From NCBI RefSeq assembly GCF_051014685.1, contig NC_135048.1, forward strand, positions 29,096,543 through 29,160,542: a stretch of DNA of 64,000 nt. Reading direction: 5' to 3'. This document shows positions 22,766 to 34,571 of this stretch, in pieces. A model generated the notes under the pieces. The model did not search any database. It saw only the letters and a program-made list of their open reading frames with translations, and was not told where the DNA came from. This stretch comes from Ptiloglossa arizonensis (taxonomy: Eukaryota; Arthropoda; Insecta; Hymenoptera; Colletidae). The translations under genes and the position numbers were made by a program. The first letter of the stretch is position 1. Each line of letters begins with the position of its first letter.

Positions 22766-24360
22766 TAACACATAGATTTGACGTACGTATTTATATACGT
22801 GAAAGACTCCAATATAAATATTACGAAGAGAAGGTTACCTATATATACATAATATTATAACTCATTATAAATATATGTATATATATACACACACACATAC
22901 ACACACTTTATTATATGTAATATATAATATATAAGAAGTTTGGTTACAGTAATATGTAGTATAAACTAAACTATACATTATTGCAACACAATATTGTATT
23001 ATCGATCACTAAGATACGAAATTTCACACGCAAAGAAAATTCTACAAATTGAAACCGACGATATCGGAGCCGTGTCGCGTCGTTCCCTGAAATTTAATCA
23101 CAAATTAAATATTTGCTCAGAATTTTAACGCTCGCTGTTCCGACATTTAAAATAATTGAAAACTTCGGTTGTTCGCGCACATACATACACATACACACAC
23201 ATATACACACCTAGTTATCTCCGAGTTTTAATTAAACGCGTAACCGTGTCCCGAAGGTAAATTGGAATTATTCACCGAGTAGATAAAACCGTGCGTCGCC
23301 AGACATCGAGCATCGATCGGTTTCCTAATCGATCCGCCACACTCGAGGTTAATTTTTCAGTTCTGCGACTCGAAACTCGTCCCTGTACCCCCTCCCCTTC
23401 GTACTTACCCTCCACTCGTTGCACATCATGCTCGGTGAATTATCGGTTGCTCTTCTTTTTCGTCGACCTGATTTCTTTCATTTTTTTTTTTTGTCTTCTC
23501 TCCAGCGCGCGTTGTATTTTTAATCGAGCATCTCGCGCCTCTTCCGGACCCCTCACGATCCGAGATTATGTTACCGTGGTCGCGATGCGATGCTCGATCA
23601 GCGTGTGTGGGCGATTACGTCCTCCTGTCACAGACGATTTTCATTTTCCAGCCTATTTATAAAGCCACCGGCGTTCTTGAAGTATTTTGGCCGCGATGGA
23701 AAGGCGATTCACCGCGAAATTGCGATCGTCGGTAAAAGCGGGTCGGTAAATCTTACACGGTCTCGGTAGATCGTCGAAAGTCATCGGCGGGGAGGGTTTA
23801 TTTGTTTGTTCGTTAACGGGTTACTAGCCTTTAGTGGCACGATGCCCCGTTGACGATCCTAAGGTTTCGCGTCGCGTAACAAAAATTTTTCTATGAATAG
23901 ACCGGAACATCGACAGGATTAATCGGTGGGTTGCAACCAGAGGATTTCATTTATTTTCGACGGTTCGACGAATCGCATCGTTGGCACTTGTAAATCACCG
24001 ACGCGTACTTGAAGGGAGAATTGAAACAACTTTAACGCCGGGCCAAAATTAAAACCGATAAGATAGTGTTCTCGGGTGGCTATGGTGTTCGAAATTATCG
24101 ATGGACTGCATTCTCTCACAAACCGTAACTAATCCCCTGTCGGTGTACCGGAACAGCTGTGTGCGAACAGGTCCGAGAATTATTGCGATTGACATCGATA
24201 TTCGCAACGTCGAGCCAAGATCGAAGTCGATAACATATTTGAACGTACCCGAAGAGTATTTGAGGTTATCAAGGACTGCATTCCACTCGCGAACGTGACA
24301 AATCTCTCGTTGGTTTAGCAGAAAATTAATCGGACTATTATCGGGGTCAACATTGATATT
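22766..24360. other. AT microsatellites, then CpG-rich single-copy DNA
   Basis: 22830-22940 is TATATG/ACAC-type simple sequence and 23180-23215 is a CA-rich run. 23240-24300 is moderately CpG-rich with short competing frames, including one of 123 codons with a Cys/Phe/Ser-rich translation; none is recognised. No RNA gene seen. Confidence 0.5.
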
Positions 24361-25070
24361 TGCTCGTACTTTGCATTAGATTTGTCGAGTATCGAATACT
24401 TGTACTCGAGTACTGGATACACTCACAGCTTGTATTCAAGTATAGAATACTCTTACGACTTGCATTGAGATTTGCTCGTACTTTGCATTCGATCTGTCGA
24501 GGGTCTGTCGAGGATCGAATGCTTGTACTCGAGTACTGGATACATTCACGGCATGTATTCAAGTACAGAATACTCTTACGACTTGCATTGAGATTTGCTC
24601 GTACTTTGCATTCAATCTGTCGAGTATCGAATACTTGTACTCGAGTACTGGATACATTCTCGGCTTGTATTCAAGTACAGAATACTCTTACGACTTGCAT
24701 TGATATTTGCTCGTACTTTGCATTCGATCTGTCGAGTATCGAATACTTGTACTCGAGTAATGGATACACTTACGGTTTGTATTCAAGTATAGAATACTAT
24801 TACGACTTGCATTGAGATTTGCTCGTAGTTTGCATTCGATCTGTCGAATATGGAATACTTGTACTCGAGTACTGGATACACTCACGGCTTGTATTCAAGT
24901 ACAGAATACTCTTACGACTTGCATTGAGATTTGCTCGTACTTTGCATTCGAACTGTCGAGTATCGAATAGTTGTACTCGAGTACTGCATATACTCACGGC
25001 TTGTATTCAAGTATCGAGTACTCTTACGACTTGTATTCGAGTACCAAATACACTATCCAATTTATAAAGA
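24361..25070. repeat. 112-bp satellite, six copies
   Basis: TGCTCGTACTTTGCATTCGA starts units near 24361, 24473, 24596, 24708, 24820 and 24932. The period is 112 bp except for one unit enlarged by an 11-bp duplication of CTGTCGAGG. Units contain GTACTCGAGTAC palindromes and TATTCAAGTA words, so this array is related to the TATTCGAATA family. Confidence 0.93.
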
Positions 25071-25317
25071 ATACTTATACTCAATATCATCGACGAATAA
25101 GAAACACAAGATAATTTAAGACACGTTCTATTAATCGAGTGTATTTACTAAAATACGTATATTAAAACCGAAGTATTCTTTACTTACTCGGTTTCGTCGA
25201 ACGTAAAATGTTAAATTTCCATATTGTGGTAATTACAAAATCCCCCATGCGCTATTCGACAACCAACTCGAATAATTCGTACTTACCCAGTTACCGAGAA
25301 CGCGGTATTCGAATACT

Positions 25318-25356
25318 CTCGAATATTCGAAATTCGAAATTCGAAATTCGAAATTC
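25318..25356. repeat. 9-bp microsatellite AATTCGAAA
   Basis: Four near-perfect 9-bp units between TTCGAATACTCTCG and CCTCGTTCC. It is the simplest form of the TTCGAA-type repeats seen elsewhere in the window. Confidence 0.85.
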
Positions 25357-25436
25357 CTCGTTCCAATACCTCTCAGTACTCGACTCCCGAATACAAACTC
25401 GCACCGTACTCGTCCTTTCCCCAAATACCTTCCATT

Positions 25437-25475
25437 AGGTTGTTCGGAAAGTGATTTTCCTTCGGACAGTTGGGG
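25437..25475. mobile_element. Solo end of the MITE A family
   Basis: GGTTGTTCGGAAAGTGATTT after a TA matches the terminus of the two MITE A copies, but no partner end follows at the right distance. Probably a truncated copy. Confidence 0.5.
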
Positions 25476-25636
25476 AAACAAATTACTGATATTAGAATTT
25501 TACACAATTTTCTATCCGTAACGTAAAAATAACGGATCGTCTCACTAATGTTTCTTTTACGCTATTTTAATAACAAAATAATTTTTTCACACTTCTCTTG
25601 AATTATAACACGAAAATAATCGATACGAACGATATA

Positions 25637-25775
25637 TTGGGTCGTTCGGAAAGTCATTTCGTTTTCCAAAATGGAGAATATATAATTCAACAAAATGTTT
25701 ATACACTCTGAAAAAATCATATTTCATTTTCACCAAAAAAAAAAAACGTTCGAAATGACTTTCCGAAAAACTCGA
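25637..25775. mobile_element. Mariner-type MITE A, 139 bp, copy 2 (inverted)
   Basis: Left end TTGGGTCGTTCGGAAAGTC and right end GACTTTCCGAAAAACTCGA, flanked by TA at both sides. The interior (AAAATGGAGAATATATAATT onwards) is the reverse complement of copy 1, so the two insertions lie in opposite orientation about 3 kb apart. Confidence 0.88.
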
Positions 25776-25789
25776 TACATTCAACGACC

Positions 25790-26436
25790 GAAACGTAGGT
25801 TTAATTAATCAAAATATTCCAAGTCCGTATTTATGTACATCGAATGAACTCCACCTAGGCTTCCAATTTCCATCACCCGGTATTCGGTCCCCTACTTTAA
25901 TTCTCGACTCGCGCGAGATTAATTCTCGCCGCTTGCCCCTGAGGGAGGTTTCGTTTCTCGCGTAGAACGTGGCCGCGTGGGTGTTGGCGAAGGTATTGGT
26001 GATGTGCGAAACATTCCGACCCAATTACAACGGGGGATTTCTTCTCTATTTTTCGCGCGGGTTTCGCGCCCCCGCACGAAAAACCAGGAACCACCTGTTT
26101 GGCACGCGATCAAGGCGTCGTCGCGTAGCTGACGGTCGATGTTATCAGGAAACACTTGTCCCGATGTTCGACAAACGACTCGGATCGTTTCTCTCTGGCA
26201 CGCATCCCCGTTCACGTTGCTCCAACGTCGTTCGAATCCTCGTGAATCGCGAGACTCTTCGATCGTCGACACGACCACGAATGTCGGTCAACGACGACGA
26301 CGACGACGACGTCGACGAGGACGAGGAGGACGCGATTCGAGGGACCGTTTGTCCACGATCAATGGCGTACGGGAACAATAACGATACTTTTAATTACGAG
26401 AACCTCTAGAGAAAGAGAAAGAGAGAGAAAGAAGGG

Positions 26437-26469
<33 letters not shown>

Positions 26470-26890
26470 AGTTTCGAGTGCTACGGCCTCGGACGAGCCA
26501 CGTTCGTCCGTGAACAATGTTTACAGCTCTATTCTCCGCCGAAGCGTCAGTCGCTCCGACAATGAGGATTATTCGCGTCGATGAAAGGCCGACGGAAATA
26601 CATCGCGAGCTCGAGCCGCGCGCGTGGCTTCTGGCGTTACGGGCGGCTTCGCGCCGCGAATTCCATAATCACGTCGTAAACCGTGCCCCGTGAAACACGG
26701 GAAGGACTAATTTCCGCGATACCGGGCGACGGCTCTTCGAGCTTCGTTGCCAGTTTCGTGGGGGGTGAGGGGGAAGGGGGAAGGGGAAAGTCGACTCGAG
26801 TAGGATGACCGGTGAACCTGTTGAATGGTTGAATTTTACCCTAGAGCGTGTAAGAATGTGCGAATAGTTGAACAGAATGTAGATGTACTT
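25790..26890. other. CpG-rich single-copy block with GA microsatellite
   Basis: Contains a GAC run at about 26294-26335, a GA microsatellite at about 26402-26472 and a G-rich run near 26760. The overlapping frames on both strands (up to 146 codons) have no recognisable domain. The right end leads into a TTCGAATA array. Confidence 0.5.
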
Positions 26891-26899
26891 GATCGGTAT

Positions 26900-27640
26900 C
26901 TGAAATTATAGTAGAATATTCGAATGGTCAATCGTTTGAATAGTTTTGGAGCATTTGAATAGCCCTGGAGTATTCGAATAGTCGATCGTTTGAATAGTTT
27001 GAATAGCCAAGTATTTCAATAGTCAATTATTTGAATAGCCAAGTATTTGAATAGTCAATTATTTGAATAGCCAAGTACTTGAATAGTCAATTATTTGGAT
27101 AGTTTTGTTTATTTGGAGAGTATTCGAATAGCCAAGTATTTGAATGGTTGAGTATTCGAATATTCGAGTATTTGAATAGTTTGGAGTACTGGCACAGTCG
27201 AGTATTTGAACAGTCCTGAAGTATTCGAATAGTTAATCATTTGAATAGTCTTGGAGTATTCGAATAGCCAAGTATTTAAATAGTTGAGTATTCGAATAGT
27301 TTCGAAGTATTCGAATATTCGAGTATTTGAATAGTTTGCAGTACTGGAATAGTCGAGTATTTGAATAGTCCCGAAGTATTCGAATAGTGAATCATTTGAA
27401 TAGTCCCGAAGTATTCGAATAGTGAATCATTTGAATAGTCCCGAAGTATTCGAATAGTGAATCATTTGAATAGTCTTGAAATATTCGAATAGTTAAGTAT
27501 TTGAATAGTCTTGAAGTGTTCGAATATTCGAGTATTTGAATAGTCTTGGAGTACTCGAATAATTGAGTATTTGAGTAGTCTTAGAATGTTCGAATAGCCA
27601 TGTAGTTGAATATTTTATTTAGGCAAGTACTTTTATTATT
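26900..27640. repeat. TTGAATAGTC/TATTCGAATAG array
   Basis: Built of 10-12-bp words such as GTATTTGAATAGTC and GTATTCGAATAG. Local superunits include three 35-bp repeats (CCGAAGTATTCGAATAGTGA start) at about 27371, 27406 and 27441. Member of the TATTCGAATA family. Confidence 0.9.
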
Positions 27641-27734
27641 GTTTGAGAAATAACGAAGCAAATGATGAACCGAAGTACTTGACTTATAGTCCGTAGCAAC
27701 CTATATTACGAATACTAATCGAATAATAAGAATA

Positions 27735-27889
27735 TACAGGTTTACTTGATGAGTACCGAAAATATTCAAGTATTCGAGTATTTAAATTATCAAGTATTCG
27801 AATAGTATCGTATTGTATTTATTCGAATACTAGATCATTCAAATACTCGAGTACTTGAATATTTTAGATACTGATCAAGTAAACCTGTA
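27735..27889. repeat. 155-bp near-perfect palindrome (inverted repeat)
   Basis: Arms of about 53 bp (27735-27787 and 27837-27889) start and end with TACAGGTTTACTTGAT and its reverse complement and match with only a few differences. The short centre is itself inverted (TATTCGAATA words). It could be a fold-back element or a hairpin; no target duplication is obvious. Confidence 0.85.
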
Positions 27890-28515
27890 ATACTAGAATA
27901 CAGAGACCTTCGATAATTTGTTCCACTACTATTATAGATCAAAGATCGACTTTTCGTCGATCAAGGGTGTACGTAATTCATCGATTCTCGATCATTATGT
28001 CGTCGGCGTTCGATCCATTGAATTTTCATTTTCTATAACATTCGCAATGTCATTCGTTCCTTTATTTTGTTTGCACGGCACGAAAATAGTCTTCGTTCCA
28101 ATAAAAAGGAAGTGTGTATTTTGAGGTGCATATACATTTCATATTCAAGAGAATCGAATCGAATATCTTTATATAAATATGTCACTCATAACGCGTGGGC
28201 GCGAGCAATGTAAGCTTTTTAAAATAGTCGTGCGAAAGTACTCGAAACAATCGATTGCCAAATATTTACAGATTACGAATTCTCCACAATTAGGTGCATC
28301 GTCAATAATCCTAGAATATGCCAATGCGTCAACCGTTAAACGCGAAATGTTCGCTCGTAACATTCGCGTAAAATTTAATTTCCACGAAAACTCGTATTCG
28401 GTACTTGGTTCCTGTTGCACCACTCTTCTCAGACTGTCGATACGTAACGGAGGCCAGATTTCCAGACTCAAACGACAGTGGTGAACGCATTATAACGATC
28501 GCCCCGATCCAATCA
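27890..28515. other. Single-copy stretch
   Basis: Frames of about 100 codons occur on both strands over the same interval (28170-28480), which argues against either. Nothing recognised. Confidence 0.45.
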
Positions 28516-28519
28516 TCCT

Positions 28520-30310
28520 AATTGTGAACGGAGAGCTCTCCATCGATGGATACTCGTCATCGATCACTCCTACGGAATCCGTGGAATTATCGAACCACTC
28601 TGTTTCTCGTCTAGGGACTGCTTTCAGAAATATCTCCTCGTCAAGAAAGTCAGAAAAGAAGAAAAGAAAGAGAACGAAGCCTCTGCGAGATCAAGAGAGG
28701 AATCCTCTCGGTTGACTGGTCATCGATCGCTCGTAGGAAATTCGTGCATTTATCGATTCTGTCTCTCATCTAGAGACTGATTGAGGGTCTGGAAAAATCT
28801 CTTTGTTAGGAAAGTTAACAAAAAAAAGAAATAGAATTGAAAAGAAAAGAACACGACGAATGTTTCGCAAGATTGAGAAAGAATCTTCTCGGTTAACTCG
28901 AGTAAACGTTCAAACGACTAAACGTCATTGAAAGTTTCTAGAGAATTTATGAAATTACCAAATGACTGTTTCTCCTTTCGAGAGATTACGAGAAATATTT
29001 CATGGTCAAGAAAGTTAAGAAAAATTGAAATAGACTAAAAAATTGGAAAATGACGAGAGTTCCGCGAGATAGAATAATAAATTCTCTAGGTTAATTCGAT
29101 ATTGATTACTCCTAGAGAATCTTCAGAATTACCGATCGACTCCTTTCGAGAGTTTACTAAACATGTCTTTTCGTCAGGAAAGTTAAGAAAAATATTTACC
29201 AAAAAAAAAAATAGAACACAAAAAAGAACGAGAGTAACAAGTCTTCCCAGATATATCTTTTCGTCAGGAAAGTTAAGAAAAATTGAAATACACTAGAAAA
29301 TTGGAAAAAGACGAGAGATTACTAGAAATATCTCATCGTCAGGAAAGTTACAAAAATATTTACCAAAAAAAAAAAAAGGAATAGATCACAGAAAAGAACG
29401 AGAGTAACAAGTCCTCTCGATCATTCCTAGAGAATCCTCGGAATTATCGATCGACTCTTTTCGAAAGTTTACCAAACATATCTTTTCGCCAGGAAAGTTA
29501 AGAAAAATTGAAATACGCTAAAAAATTGGAAAAAGACAAAAGTTCCACGAGATAGAGTAACAAGTCCTCTGTTATCTCGTCATCGATCACTCCTAGAGAA
29601 TCCTCAGAATTACCGATCGACTCCTTTCGAGAATTTACTAAACATATCTCTCCGTCAGGAAAATTAAGAAAAAATGAAATACACCAGAAACAAAATTATA
29701 AAAGGACAAAAGTTCCACGAGACAAACTAACAAGTCCTCTCGATCGCTCCCGGAGAATCCTTGGAATTACCGATGGACTCCTTTCGCGAGATTATTTGGT
29801 AAAAATATTTACCAAAAAGAATAAAAAAAAAAAGAAAAGAAAAAAAGAAGAAAAGTTCCGCGAGCTAGAGAAAAGAGTCCTCTCGATCGCTCCTAGAGAA
29901 TCCTCAGAATTACCAATGGACTCCTTTCGCGAGATTATTTGTTAAAAATATTGACCAAAAAGAATAAAAAAAAAAGAAAAGAAAAAAAGTTCCGCGAGCT
30001 AGAGAAAAGAGACCTCTCGATCGCTCCTAGAAAATCCTCGGAATTACCAATGGACTCTTTTCGCGAGATTATTTGTTAAAAATATTGACCAAAAAGAATA
30101 AAAAAAAAAAAGAAAAGAAAAGAAAAAAAGAAGAAAAGTTCCGCAAGCTAGAGAAAAGAGTCCTCTCGATCGCTCCCGAAGAATCCTCAGAATTACCAAT
30201 GGACTCTTTTCGCGAGATTATTTGTTAAAAATATTTACCAAAAAGAATAAAAAAAAAAAGAAGAAAAGTTCCGCGAGCTAGAGAAAAGGGTCCTCTCGGT
30301 CGACTCGTCG
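28520..30310. repeat. 1.8-kb array, about 130-170-bp unit with poly-A tracts
   Basis: Units contain TCCTCTCGATCGCTCCTAGA, GAATCCTCAGAATTACC, GACTCCTTTCGCGAGATTA and a purine tract AAAAAGAATAAAAAAAAAA. Units are most alike at 29600-30290 and degenerate to the left. The last unit runs into CpG-rich DNA directly upstream of the Limpet leader. Confidence 0.88.
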
Positions 30311-30933
30311 CGTTGGTGCGCTCGAGCGCGAACGAGGCGAGTCGGTAACGAGACGGTTCAACCGTAGAACGGGCGTCGAAGAGAGAAAGAAGAAGGGGTG
30401 TCGTAGAAAAGTTGCACCCGGCACACTGCAGCGAGAATCTCAGCGGAAGGAGAATGAGTCGATGGTAGGGAGGAAAGGGGGGGCGGGCGGACGCGCGCGG
30501 CGCGTTTCTGGAGTCGTCGGGACGCCGAAAATAGCGTCCCGATATGATGACGCCCGGAGCGGGCCGATCCTAGATTTCAGTCAGTTCGCAAGCTCGAAAG
30601 CTGCTGGTTACACGGAACCGTCTCTGACCACACGCTCCCGGTTTCAATTTCCATAGCGACCAAAGAAGCATCCTCGACTTCCCCCGACTCCTTCTCTCTC
30701 ACACACACACACACACGAATACATACACACGCATACACACATACACGAATACACTGACATATATACACTCGTTCGAACACTCATCTCCTGGACGCGTTCC
30801 TGGTCCCCCCGGATCCACTCCTCGCCTACCCCCCGTGCGAACGGATCAAAAGCAGAACCGCGACGAACACACGACCGAGTGATCAGTCACCCAGAGGCGC
30901 GAGAAGAAACCACGAACGACGACCATTAACGAC
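30311..30933 (+). promoter_or_regulatory. Lmpt: Probable promoter and 5' leader of a Limpet transcript
   Basis: CpG-rich block ending directly at the ATG of the exon described next. It includes a CA/ACACGAAT microsatellite (about 30700-30770) and no stop-free frame joined to the ATG. The location between an array and the exon, and the composition, suggest promoter plus 5' UTR. The transcription start cannot be fixed by eye. Confidence 0.5.
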
Positions 30934-31088
30934 ATGGCGGACGTAGACAGTGTAGTGTACACGACCACCGAGCGCAAGGTTCGCAAAGTGAAGAAGACGA
31001 CCAAGCGCAGGGAGAGCCACGATCAGAACGCCGAGGTCACGATCACCGAGGTCGACAGCACGCAGAACAACCACCACGCCATCGAAGA
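30934..31088 (+). CDS. Lmpt: Limpet alternative first coding exon
   Basis: ATG in good context (ACGACATGGCGG) opens a 51-codon segment beginning MADVDSVVYTT, Lys/Arg-rich at residues 14-26, then His/Asn/Glu-rich. It ends at GAAGA|GTATGT, a strong donor that leaves a phase-2 junction. The frame stays open for another 230 codons but becomes an Arg-rich, poly-A-containing sequence, as expected of intron. Phase 2 does not fit the outer acceptor of the first LIM exon (phase 0) but fits the inner one at 34582/34583, giving ...HAIE-D-GEYTKAM. The product would be a short FHL-type protein with a basic N-terminal leader. FHL proteins are scaffolds in muscle sarcomeres and in transcription complexes. 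The first-exon role is inferred. Confidence 0.75.
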
Positions 31089-31834
31089 GTATGTGCTGGC
31101 TGCAGATGTGCCATTGGACGAAAAAAAAAGAAAAGAAAAAAAAAGAAATAGAAACGAAAAATATTTCGCTCGCCCCGGTTCCTTTTTTCGAACCACTCGT
31201 CTTCGCGAGCTTTCCGTTCCGTTCCGCGCTCGCGCGCGCGCGAGCGAGCGCAAGCTACTCGCGATACGCTCGCGAGAGATCTTGGCCGTCACCCTCCAGG
31301 GATCGAATCCTCGCGAAATCCAACCGAGCGATGCTAACGATCGTAAGGGACGATGGAACGTCGAGTCGCGAAACGATTTCAATCGTGATAAGACAGGGGT
31401 GATAAGAGGGTGTAGGGAGATCGGTGTTCAGGAGGTATTTCCTCGTCGAGTAAATCGTGGGATTGGCGAGTTACCCGGCAGTTGGAATCGATGTCTCGTT
31501 CACCGCGAGACGAAAACAAGCTTGTATTTGCTTTCGCCGGCGACCCACTTTCGTCGTAGGAGGAAAACCCTCCGCGTCGTAAACGGTTCGATCGTTCTCC
31601 CCACCATCCCCGTTTTTCGTTTTCTCGACCCAAAAACGTCAACCGGATGCGTTCTCGAAGGATTTACGAGCTACCGCGATGTTTTCGAGCGAATTCGCGG
31701 TTTCCGGAGGGCGGCGGCCGTGGACCTCTCGTCCTCGAAGGGACGCTCTTCTCTCACAGGAGCCGAACAGATTCGCGCGACTCGCTGACCCGCGGGAATC
31801 CGTGGATCGGGGCTGGGATCACTCGAATATTTTA
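31089..31834 (+). other. Limpet intron, CpG-rich part
   Basis: Contains an alternating CG run near 31228-31248 and overlapping frames on both strands that extend past the donor. No alternative exon recognised. Confidence 0.5.
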
Positions 31835-32400
31835 CTGGTATTCGGATTACTGGGAACGAACGTCGAGTATTTCGGTATTCGAGTATCGGTGTTCGAGTAT
31901 TCGAGTATTCGAGTATTCGAGCATCGTTGTTCGAATGTTCGAGTACCTGGGATATCGTTGTTCGAATATTTGAGTACCTGGAATATGGATGTTCGAATGC
32001 TTGATTATCTAAAATATCGTTATTCGAATAATTGGGTACCTGGAATATCGATGTTCGAATGCTTGATTATCTAAAATATCATGGTTCGAATAATTGCGTA
32101 CCTAGAATACCGTTGTTCGAATATTTGAGTACCTGGAATATCGATGTTCGAATGCTCGATTATCTAAAATATCGTGGTTCGAATAATTGAGTACCTAGAA
32201 TACCGTTGTTCGAATATTTGAGTACCTGGAATATCGATGTTCGAATCCTCGAGTATCTAAAACATCGTTATTCGAATAATTGAGTACCTAAAATATCGTC
32301 ATTTGAATATCACGAGTAGTAAATTATCGTATCGACATGTTCGTTCGAACATAACGAATACTAGAACGTTATTACTCGAATATTTGAGTACTAGGATATC
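31835..32400. repeat. TATTCGAATAT array inside a Limpet intron
   Basis: Units of about 31 bp (GAGTACCTGGAATATCGATG and TTCGAATAATTG words) are combined in 62- and 93-bp superunits. The array starts with simple GAGTATTCGAGTATTCG repeats adjoining CpG-rich DNA. Confidence 0.88.
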
Positions 32401-32450
32401 ATTGTTCGAACATTTTTATTCTAGAAATAAAAGATAAACGGTGAATTTAA

Positions 32451-32765
32451 CACATTCACTGGGATACGACATCTCCACGACTTGTATCGTACTTGTATTC
32501 CGTGCACGCCACATTTCATTCAGCTTTCGTTACGTACTAGGACGGTATCTTCGTTTGAAGTATACATTCGCCGGAAAAAAGTCTAAGAGCTTATTTTAGA
32601 TACGATTATCAAGCACAAAGCATAACCGAGAAGTTTGCGGACTTATTCGTTGAATAACACTAGACTGGGGATTGCAGTACGGGGCGTAATTGAAAAGTCT
32701 ACGAAGCTGATTCGACCTACTGTCAAATAGCAAATTTTACGGAAAAAGCTACGACAGTGAACGTG
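32451..32765. mobile_element. piggyBac-like MITE, 315 bp, TTAA-flanked
   Basis: TTAA at 32447-32450 and 32766-32769 bracket a segment whose left end CACATTCACTG and right end CAGTGAACGTG are inverted repeats (10 of 11). TTAA target duplication is the hallmark of piggyBac-superfamily elements. There is no transposase frame, so it is non-autonomous. It separates two TTCGAATA arrays. Confidence 0.75.
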
Positions 32766-32864
32766 TTAAAGAACCTCATTTATAGGCCACATCACATTAT
32801 TTAAATACTACAAATATACAAGTACTTCATCAGTGCACTAAATCTTCGAATACTTTATAATATT

Positions 32865-33480
32865 CAATTCCTATTCAAATAATATTCAAATAGCATTCGT
32901 ATAGTATTCAAATAATATTTAAATAACGTTCGAATATCATAGTACTCAAATAATATTCGAATAGTAGAGTATTCGAATATTATAGTACTCAAATAATATT
33001 CAAATAACATTCGAATAGTATTCAAATAATATTTAAATAACATTCGAATATTATAGTACTCAAATAATATTCGAACAGTAGAGTATTCGAATATTATAGT
33101 ACTCAAATAATATTCGAACAGTAGAGTATTCGAATATTATAGTACTCAAATAATATTCGAACAGTAGAGTATTCGAATATTATAGTACTCAAATAATATT
33201 CGAACAGTAGAGTATTCGAATATTATAGTACTCAAATAATATTCGAACAGTAGAGTATTCGAATATTATAGTACTCAAATAATATTCGAACAGTAGAGTA
33301 TTCGAATATTATAGTACTCAAATAATATTCGAACAGTAGAGTATTCGAATATTATATTACTCAAATAATATTCCAATAGAAGAGTATACGAATATTATAG
33401 TGTTCAAATAGTCACGTATTCGAATGGTATTTAAATCATACTCTCCGAGTCACTCGAAGTATTCGAATACTTGAGTACAG
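32865..33480. repeat. 43-bp satellite with seven nearly identical units
   Basis: From 33061 CAAATAATATTCGAACAG recurs every 43 bp (33104, 33147, 33190, 33233, 33276, 33319) with almost no differences. The left part (32865-33060) is a more diverged version. Each unit holds the TATTCGAATATTATAG core. Confidence 0.95.
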
Positions 33481-34571
33481 GAAAAATTCGACAAGTATCA
33501 GCCTCAATCCGCGGCACGATACATGCCTTGCGTCACATAGTAGAACGATATATATGCTCTCGTACAAAAGATACTCAGCCAGCACATACAACAGCACTCA
33601 ATCAAGGTACATACCTACCAGCAACAGATCTACTGTACACCGTCGCACGCGGAAACGCGAGATGGGAGGAATTCGTGCGAACGAAAATAAAAATAAAGAA
33701 AAAAAAAAAAAAAGAAACAGAGAAAAGAAAGAAACGATGCTGTGAGAGGAGCGCATCGAAATTTTGTTCACGGATCGATTTCGTCTTTGATCGACGACGA
33801 TCCTCGCGCGCGTGCTCTTTAATCTGTTAACTGGGAAAGACGAGTTAACTAACAATAAGTTACTAGTAATTGCCCAGGCAGCGAAGTTAACGTTAACGCG
33901 GTCGAAATTCGTTAAGAATTTTCCACGTCAAAAATAATTTCTTTGGCAATAACGAAAAACTCCCAACACCTTCGTACCGTGTTTAATCGTTCGTCATCTA
34001 TCACGGAAGAACTCTGATCAAACTCGAAGCCAAAAATAAACATTTGGCTCGAATCCTTTCTATCGAAATAAATACAAATTTTCAACTACCAATTTCAACT
34101 TCGAGGACAAGTTACAAATTTCTCCCCGAATTCGATTTCTTCGATCCAACATTCTTCTCTTTGAATTTGTTCCGCGATTCACTAATAAGTCCAAAATTAA
34201 ATTATTTCGATGCAATAATTCCCGCTTTGGAGCAACGATCGCTAAGTTACTCCAAACCTGGGTATGTATCTATTCTGATCTCTGATCGAGTCGTTATAAA
34301 TATTTTCACTTTCTTAATACCAAAGAAATTATTTTTCACCCGTTACTACGTACAATATCGTAACAAATGAAGTATATTCGTTGAATTTTACCGAGAATCG
34401 TCGCAAAGGAATCGCTCCGAGATATTGCAAAGAAATCGCTCCGAGAGGGCTTTCTCGCGTCGGATAATTAATTCAGTGGGTACGGGTCTAACGAGAGTTA
34501 CCAAGATTGGAACGTGGTCGGAATTTCATTGTCGCTAAACTCGGTGCAATCCTTATTTTTTGCTTTTCCAG
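33481..34571 (+). other. Limpet intron, single-copy part
   Basis: Poly-A-rich around 33690-33720, otherwise AT-rich single-copy DNA ending in a T-rich tract and the double acceptor. No other exon recognised. Confidence 0.55.

Noticed and set aside
30934..31788. 284-codon frame as a complete single-exon protein
   Set aside because: Composition changes abruptly after a strong GTATGT donor at 31089; the remainder contains poly-Lys from a poly-A tract and Arg-rich filler.
17949..34571. Search for PET-domain and first full LIM exons of Limpet upstream of 34572
   Set aside because: No W-V-P-P-G-like or C-x2-C...H-x2-C translation with splice sites was found, so none is annotated.
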